From Burkholderiales bacterium UBA2463 (GTDB lineage Bacteria > Pseudomonadota > Gammaproteobacteria > Burkholderiales > Burkholderiaceae_A): DNA of 18,158 bases. The translations under genes and the position numbers were made by a program. The stretch spans positions 1-18,158 of the forward strand of contig DDPR01000001.1 in assembly GCA_002342295.1 (NCBI GenBank), read 5' to 3'. Shown here in pieces: positions 13,950 through 18,158 of the stretch (positions are counted from its first letter, which is position 1; each line of letters starts with the position of its first letter). The notes under the pieces were generated by a model. It saw only the letters and a list, made by a program, of their open reading frames with translations. It did no database searches and had not been told where the DNA came from.

Positions 13950-14194
13950 TCCTATTTATGCTGATTACTCATATGCTGCACATCTCGGGGGCCAGACGAC
14001 CGCCCGCCAAAAGGTCCTCTTAAGATGGGGCTGCGACTGGCCCGGCGCTGAGTGGGGTGCAGTGAGGCGGGGCATGCATAGACCGAGCACCTTGCCGCGA
14101 GGTGTCGAGATCCGCCGCAGACCCTCCCGTTGAATAAAGTATCGTGGGGGTAAGCCAACCCTGCGATGCCTCCAGACGCTGCCGATACAAAAAA

Positions 14195-14854
14195 ATGGAC
14201 CCTGCCACTATCGCTTTTTACTCGAACAACGCGAAAGTCGTTGCTCGACGCTATGAATCCGTTCGGAGCCCACTGTCGCGTCAATTTGGAAAGGTGTTTT
14301 CGCCGGGGGGACGGATTCTAGATATCGGATGTGGCTCTGGGCGCGACATGGCCGAACTGTCTCGGCAAGGCTATGCAGCCTATGGTGTTGACGCCTCCGA
14401 GGAGCTCGTTCAATTGGCTCAAGAGATTCATCCGGAACTCAGCGGGCGAGTTATACAAGCGACGCTCCCAGATTTTGATCCACCTTTTGAGGGTGGCTTT
14501 GACGGAGTTCTTTGTAGCGCCGTGCTCATGCACATTGCAACGAAGTCGTTACTCAATTCAACCCTAACGATGAAGCGATGTCTTAACGCTAACGGATGCC
14601 TACTAATCTCGGTACCAAAACTTCGGCCAGATATCTCGGAAGGTAATCGAGACGCGAACGGCCGACTCTTTAGCAACCACCCCCAAAAGTGCTTGACGCT
14701 GATACTCAGCGACCTAGGCTTTGACCTTACTGCGAGATGGGAAAACTCAGACTCGATGGAACGAAGCGGAGTGGAGTGGCTGACGTTGGCGTTCCAATTG
14801 AACTCAGCTTCGCTTTCGACGGGAATTCATGGCTCAAACTCATTACAAGTCTGA
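14195..14854 (+). CDS. class I SAM-dependent methyltransferase
   Basis: This 219-aa Rossmann methyltransferase has motif I at residues 42-51 (LDIGCGSGRD), the ribose-binding acid Asp66 in YGVDAS, and a motif-IV-like strand FDGVLCSAVLMHI near 102-114, followed by LNANGCLLISVPKLRPD. There is no DPPY/NPPY or PCQ catalytic signature of DNA base methyltransferases. The fold instead looks like the UbiE/Methyltransf_25 group acting on small molecules, RNA or protein. ATG 14195 follows a run of seven A with no clear Shine-Dalgarno; a GTG at 14144 in frame is less likely because residues before MDPATIAFY look non-conserved. The 3' end overlaps the DUF2075 gene by 26 bp, implying coupled translation. 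Context, not sequence, suggests a defence role. Confidence 0.8.
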   Translation: MDPATIAFYSNNAKVVARRYESVRSPLSRQFGKVFSPGGRILDIGCGSGRDMAELSRQGYAAYGVDASEELVQLAQEIHPELSGRVIQATLPDFDPPFEGGFDGVLCSAVLMHIATKSLLNSTLTMKRCLNANGCLLISVPKLRPDISEGNRDANGRLFSNHPQKCLTLILSDLGFDLTARWENSDSMERSGVEWLTLAFQLNSASLSTGIHGSNSLQV

Positions 14855-16811
14855 TATACAAAATTTTTTACTAACCCCAACGGAATCAATTGTGGGGGCG
14901 CTGACGATGTGCTCTACATTTGCAGTGGAGGAGGCTCAACTTTATGCTTGGAAAGTGGAGATTGAGAGTCTCCGCAGCGCGCTCTCCGAATTTGAGGCGG
15001 ATGGATCGATTTACCTGGAGTTCACGATACCTCGACTAGGTAGTCGAGCCGACGTAATTCTTATCGTGAGGCACGTGATTTTCGTGCTCGAATACAAGGT
15101 CGGTGAACGCACCGCGCACTCGCGATTTTTAGATCAGGTAACTGATTACGCCCTCGACCTAAGAAACTTCCACGAATCTAGCCATGAAAAAGTTATAGCC
15201 CCGGTTCTGGTGCTATCGCAATCAACGGTGCCTCAACAAGAGAAGGCGCCAGAATATTCCAGCAATGTTCTTCAAACCCTAGTCACAGATCAGGCTAATC
15301 TCTCGAGAACACTTCAAGAAGTTTTAGAAGGAACTTCTGGCGCACCAATTTCAATTCCTGAGTGGGAATCCGGTCGGTATCATCCGTCCCCCTCGATCGT
15401 CGACGCGGCCAAGGCACTCTACGCCGGCCACTCCGTAGCTGACATCACCAGAAGCGACTCTGGTGCCCAGAACCTCTCGCTAACCGCAAATTTTGTGGCT
15501 AGCCTGGTCGAGTCGGCAAGACAGAATAGGAAGAAAGTGATTTGCTTTGTGAGCGGAGTCCCGGGGGCAGGGAAAACGCTTGTTGGACTTGACGTAGCAA
15601 ATAGACATACAGACCGGTCAGACGATCTCTATTCAGTCTATCTATCCGGCAACGGCCCCTTAGTCGCAATTCTGCAGGAGGCACTTGCGAGAGATAAGGT
15701 GGATCGTGAGACACGAAAGGGCAATCGACTAAAAAAGAGCGAGGCAAGGAGAGGGGCAAAACAATTCATCCAAAACGTGCATCACTTCCGAGACGCATGC
15801 CTCCTTGAGGGTGGTGCTCCACCCATTGAACACGTGGTGATTTTTGATGAAGCCCAGCGAGCGTGGAACAGGGAACAAACGTCTCGTTTTATGCAGCGAA
15901 AACGAGGCATTACGGGCTTTGACTCCTCGGAGCCAGAGTTTCTCATCTCCTGTATGGACAGGCACCTCGATTGGACCGTTATCGTCTGCCTTGTTGGTGG
16001 GGGCCAGGAGATTAATACGGGAGAGGCCGGAATGGGGGAGTGGATTATCGCTCTGGCTGAAAAATTTAACCATTGGGAGGTGCACCTTTCCCCCAACCTA
16101 AATGACCACGAATACAAACAACCCGAGTGGAGCGAGAAACTCAAGGGTGTTCCGAGAGTCGAATTTAATGAAGCGCTTCACCTCAAGGTCTCCATGCGCT
16201 CTTTTAGGGCGGAGTCTCTCTCAAAGTTTGTTAGGGCGGCCCTGAACCTCGAAATCCAGGAAGCAAAGGAGCTATTCGGTCAGATTTGTGATCGCTACCC
16301 AATTCGCGTGACTAGGAGCTTGGACCGCGCAAAAAGATGGCTTCGCGAGCGAGCGCGAGGGTCGGAGAGATACGGCCTAGTCGTATCATCGCAGGCGATA
16401 AGGCTAAAACCGCATGCGATTGATGTTAGATGTCCGCTCGACCCAATCCACTGGTTTTTAGACGACAAAGAGGATGTTAGGTCGTCGTACTACCTTGAGG
16501 ACGCGGCGACGGAGTTTCACATTCAAGGGCTAGAGCTTGATTGGGTCGGTGTCGTCTGGGATGGTGACCTAAGGCACACCCCTACGGGGTGGACAAAACA
16601 CTCATTCATTGGAAGTCGCTGGAATCGCATCAATAGTTCAGAGCGTCAAACTTATCTCATCAACGCATACCGAGTACTTCTCACTAGGGCTCGACAGGGG
16701 ATGATCATCGTTGTCCCTAACGGAGACCCCTTAGACCCAACGAGAGATCCGAGCTTTTACGACAGCACATTTAACTACTTACTCGGTCTGGGCATCCCGC
16801 ATGAAGCCTAG
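14829..16811 (+). CDS. PD-(D/E)XK nuclease fused to DUF2075 (Schlafen-type) DNA/RNA helicase
   Basis: This 660-aa protein has an N-terminal nuclease-like domain with Asp75 and Glu88-x-Lys90 (SRADVIL, then FVLEYKVG), followed by Gln103 in LDQVTDYALDL, the pattern of PD-(D/E)XK enzymes. From about residue 236 comes a superfamily-1-type ATPase: Walker A GVPGAGKT (243-250, Lys249), Walker B VVIFDEAQRAW (Asp340-Glu341), a CLVGGGQEI motif-III-like strand (Gln393), EFHIQGLELDWVGVVWDGDL (motif V-like) and NAYRVLLTRARQGM with candidate arginine fingers Arg620/Arg622 (motif VI-like). DUF2075 proteins are common in accessory and defence loci. It should bind and cleave or remodel nucleic acid with ATP hydrolysis; the actual substrate is unknown. 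It overlaps the methyltransferase by 26 bp and the HNH gene by 11 bp. Confidence 0.88.
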   Translation: MAQTHYKSDIQNFLLTPTESIVGALTMCSTFAVEEAQLYAWKVEIESLRSALSEFEADGSIYLEFTIPRLGSRADVILIVRHVIFVLEYKVGERTAHSRFLDQVTDYALDLRNFHESSHEKVIAPVLVLSQSTVPQQEKAPEYSSNVLQTLVTDQANLSRTLQEVLEGTSGAPISIPEWESGRYHPSPSIVDAAKALYAGHSVADITRSDSGAQNLSLTANFVASLVESARQNRKKVICFVSGVPGAGKTLVGLDVANRHTDRSDDLYSVYLSGNGPLVAILQEALARDKVDRETRKGNRLKKSEARRGAKQFIQNVHHFRDACLLEGGAPPIEHVVIFDEAQRAWNREQTSRFMQRKRGITGFDSSEPEFLISCMDRHLDWTVIVCLVGGGQEINTGEAGMGEWIIALAEKFNHWEVHLSPNLNDHEYKQPEWSEKLKGVPRVEFNEALHLKVSMRSFRAESLSKFVRAALNLEIQEAKELFGQICDRYPIRVTRSLDRAKRWLRERARGSERYGLVVSSQAIRLKPHAIDVRCPLDPIHWFLDDKEDVRSSYYLEDAATEFHIQGLELDWVGVVWDGDLRHTPTGWTKHSFIGSRWNRINSSERQTYLINAYRVLLTRARQGMIIVVPNGDPLDPTRDPSFYDSTFNYLLGLGIPHEA

Positions 16812-17913
16812 TCTCGCTATCGCGAGCCGCGAGGGAAAGATAGTTCCCAGTTCGGACTTCCAGTTAAGCTTTCTCTCAAAAATCCAGCGCATCTTCAATG
16901 AGGGTGAGTTCGCAGCCACCTATAAGTTCGCATTGATTTTGGGTATCGCGGACCTCTGCATTGACAAAACTGCTGATTGCAATGAGTCGGTGTTCATCAG
17001 CTTTCAGGAACTGGGTGGCAAGTTCATCGCTTACTACTGGCAACAATCTCAGCCCTTTGCGAGGACAGGCGGCGAGGAACAAGTTTTACTCCAAAACCAT
17101 GGCAGACAGGCTGCCATAGTTAGCTCAATTCGCGTGTTTCGAGAGAAGTACCCAAGGGAAACCATAAATACTGCTCAGCACAACCGTGCGTTCTCGGGAT
17201 TGCTGGCCTCTGTAATAAGAACAATCAAAGAACAGCCTGTTAAATACATCCAAAACCTCGCCGGAGGCAGGGATCCTTTTATCTTTGAGGAGCACAAAGA
17301 TGGGCTACTTCTCAGAGACGGTGTGGCTTTTTGCCTCCGACGCTTTCACCCTCTTGTTACCCAGATGGCCAGAGCCCAATGGGTCAACCATATAAGAGGA
17401 ATCGCACTAAACACAAGAATTCTCGGTCCGTCTGACGACCTAGAGAGCTTCTTATTTTCCGCGTCACGTCAGGCGTTGGGGCTGCTTAGGGAGGGACTGA
17501 TGGATTTGCGCAGCAAATGCTTTTACTGCGACGGGAGTCTTGTCAGAGGCGGAGACGTCGATCACTTTATCCCATTCTCCCTCTACCCGAGGGATATGGT
17601 CCCCAACTTTGTCCTTGCCCATGCCAGCTGCAATAGGTCCAAATCCAACAAACTCGCATCTGGGGAACATCTGGAGCGCTGGCTGGACTTCTCAGAGCAG
17701 CACAGGGTTGACCTGGCACAAATTTCTCAAATTGCGGGAATTCGTTTTGAGGAGAGGGGAAGTCTCTCTGTAGCTTTATGGGCTCATCAAAATGCCTCCT
17801 CAGCTGGAGATGTGGCTTGGCAAGAAAAACAAAATTTCGTTCAAGTGTTGGAACGCGATATAAATTTGATTCAAGGCCGAATCTCCTCGCTCAGCAAGGC
17901 CTCCTATCCGTGA
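16801..17913 (+). CDS. HNH endonuclease domain protein with large N-terminal domain
   Basis: This 370-aa protein has an HNH/McrA-type domain at about residues 237-285: Cys240-x2-Cys243 (KCFYCDG), Asp254-His255 in VDHFIPFS, Asn269, His274 and Cys277-Asn278 in NFVLAHASCNRSKSNKL. The paired Cys and His/Cys residues suggest a structural zinc, and Asp-His-Asn the catalytic metal site. The first 230 residues are mainly helical (EFAATYKFALILGIADL, FIAYYWQQSQPF, QNHGRQAAIVSSIRVF) with no fold I can name; they may recognise a target or partner. The start codon lies inside the DUF2075 gene (overlap of 11 bp), so the two are translated together and probably interact. Likely a DNA-cleaving effector; this is inference from domain and context. 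A SOUL gene follows after 57 bp. Confidence 0.87.
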   Translation: MKPSLAIASREGKIVPSSDFQLSFLSKIQRIFNEGEFAATYKFALILGIADLCIDKTADCNESVFISFQELGGKFIAYYWQQSQPFARTGGEEQVLLQNHGRQAAIVSSIRVFREKYPRETINTAQHNRAFSGLLASVIRTIKEQPVKYIQNLAGGRDPFIFEEHKDGLLLRDGVAFCLRRFHPLVTQMARAQWVNHIRGIALNTRILGPSDDLESFLFSASRQALGLLREGLMDLRSKCFYCDGSLVRGGDVDHFIPFSLYPRDMVPNFVLAHASCNRSKSNKLASGEHLERWLDFSEQHRVDLAQISQIAGIRFEERGSLSVALWAHQNASSAGDVAWQEKQNFVQVLERDINLIQGRISSLSKASYP

Positions 17914-17970
17914 TTCCGCAGCCCACACGCGCCACCCGTCTTAACCAACATGCCGCGCCCTCTGCGCTAA

Positions 17971-18158
17971 ATGCCCCTCTATTTCATGCGATCCTTCCTC
18001 ACCCTCCTGCTATGCCTATTTCTTGCGCCCTCCACTGCCATGGCCATTGAAGAGCCGGCCTATACCGTTTTGCAGAGTGAGGCGCCCTTTGAGCTGCGCC
18101 GCTACAGCGGCTTTGTGGTGGCCGAAACCTTCGTAGCAGGAGACTTTGATGCGGCCAG
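17971..18158 (+). CDS. SOUL family haem-binding protein (5' part)
   Basis: The first 62 codons of a gene cut by the window end. A signal peptide (MRSFLTLLLCLFLAPSTAMA, cleavage before IEEP) is followed by the SOUL N-terminus: EEPAYTVLQSEAPFELRRY, then FVVAETFVAGDFDAA. SOUL proteins bind haem or tetrapyrroles; bacterial ones with signal peptides are thought to be periplasmic. The start could be ATG 17971 or ATG 17986; the second gives a tidier signal peptide. A seven-codon frame (17950-17970, stop included) ends exactly where ATG 17971 begins. The host-type codon use resumes here, so the defence-like operon seems to end just upstream. Confidence 0.8.
   Translation, partial: MPLYFMRSFLTLLLCLFLAPSTAMAIEEPAYTVLQSEAPFELRRYSGFVVAETFVAGDFDAA

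Larger units (their letters stand above)
13794..14194. other. 401-bp intergenic stretch with hairpin and AT-rich segment
   Basis: No convincing gene fills this gap between the catabolic operon and the methyltransferase gene. It holds a 32-codon frame (13851-13949), a strong stem-loop at 13898-13914, an AT-rich segment at about 13940-13980 with a TATGCTG direct repeat (13957-13963 and 13972-13978), and a weaker dyad CACCT/AGGTG around 14085-14105. The AT-rich part is the most promoter-like place for the defence-like operon, but I see no good -35/-10 pair. No insertion sequence or tRNA remnant is clear. Confidence 0.5.

Noticed and set aside
14166..14200. Alternative ATG at 14166 with programmed frameshift at the A7 run
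   Set aside because: The GGGGG upstream is too far from this ATG for a normal ribosome site, and the methyltransferase fold is complete from ATG 14195.
17950..17970. Six-residue frame (MPRPLR) ending exactly at the SOUL ATG as a regulatory upstream peptide
   Set aside because: No ribosome site precedes it, and the better SOUL start may be ATG 17986; the abutment is likely chance.
1..18158. CRISPR array, insertion sequence or integrase
   Set aside because: No regularly spaced direct repeats and no transposase or recombinase motifs were seen in any translated frame.

Overview
The window looks like part of a chromosome of a betaproteobacterium, most likely Burkholderiales. The reasons are two Bug-type tricarboxylate-transport receptors, a GcvA-like LysR regulator, an alpha-ketoglutaric semialdehyde dehydrogenase of the type common in that order, a homodimeric-type pyruvate dehydrogenase E1 (aceE), and G/C-rich third codon positions. 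Genus cannot be fixed from the sequence. CGA arginine codons are frequent in the first third, where a tRNA-Arg(ACG) also lies.

Left part (1-6660), core-like genes: the 5' end of aceE leaves on the minus strand. Divergent from it is a soluble PAS histidine kinase overlapping a FixJ/NarL-type response regulator. Next come tRNA-Arg(ACG), a FAD monooxygenase whose ATG lies 4 nt after the tRNA CCA, an unrecognised 172-aa protein (minus), a DCC-family (DUF393) thiol protein (minus), an outer-membrane beta-barrel-like protein (plus) and a Bug receptor (minus).

Middle part (6721-13793), catabolic cluster: a LigI-like amidohydrolase is divergent from the Bug receptor. After 170 bp holding a 21-bp palindrome and a sigma70-like promoter, six same-strand genes follow: RraA/HMG-CHA-aldolase-like protein, CitE/HpcH-like lyase, iron-type alcohol dehydrogenase, a second Bug receptor, a LysR regulator and alpha-ketoglutaric semialdehyde dehydrogenase. 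The likely logic is uptake of a hydroxy/oxo carboxylic acid, C-C cleavage to pyruvate- or oxaloacetate-type products, redox steps and feeding of 2-oxoglutarate into the TCA cycle. The substrate is unknown. The palindrome has LysR T-N11-A geometry and sits near -64 of the predicted promoter, so it is a candidate site for the operon's own LysR protein.

Right part (14195-17913), accessory and defence-like: a class I SAM methyltransferase, a large fusion of PD-(D/E)XK nuclease and DUF2075 (Schlafen-type) helicase, and an HNH endonuclease have overlapping reading frames (26 bp and 11 bp). The gene content resembles a nuclease-helicase anti-phage module. I do not recognise the three-gene combination as a named system; it is the best candidate for something undescribed. 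A 401-bp gene-poor stretch with a strong hairpin precedes it. The host chromosome resumes after it with the 5' part of a SOUL haem-binding protein, cut by the window end.
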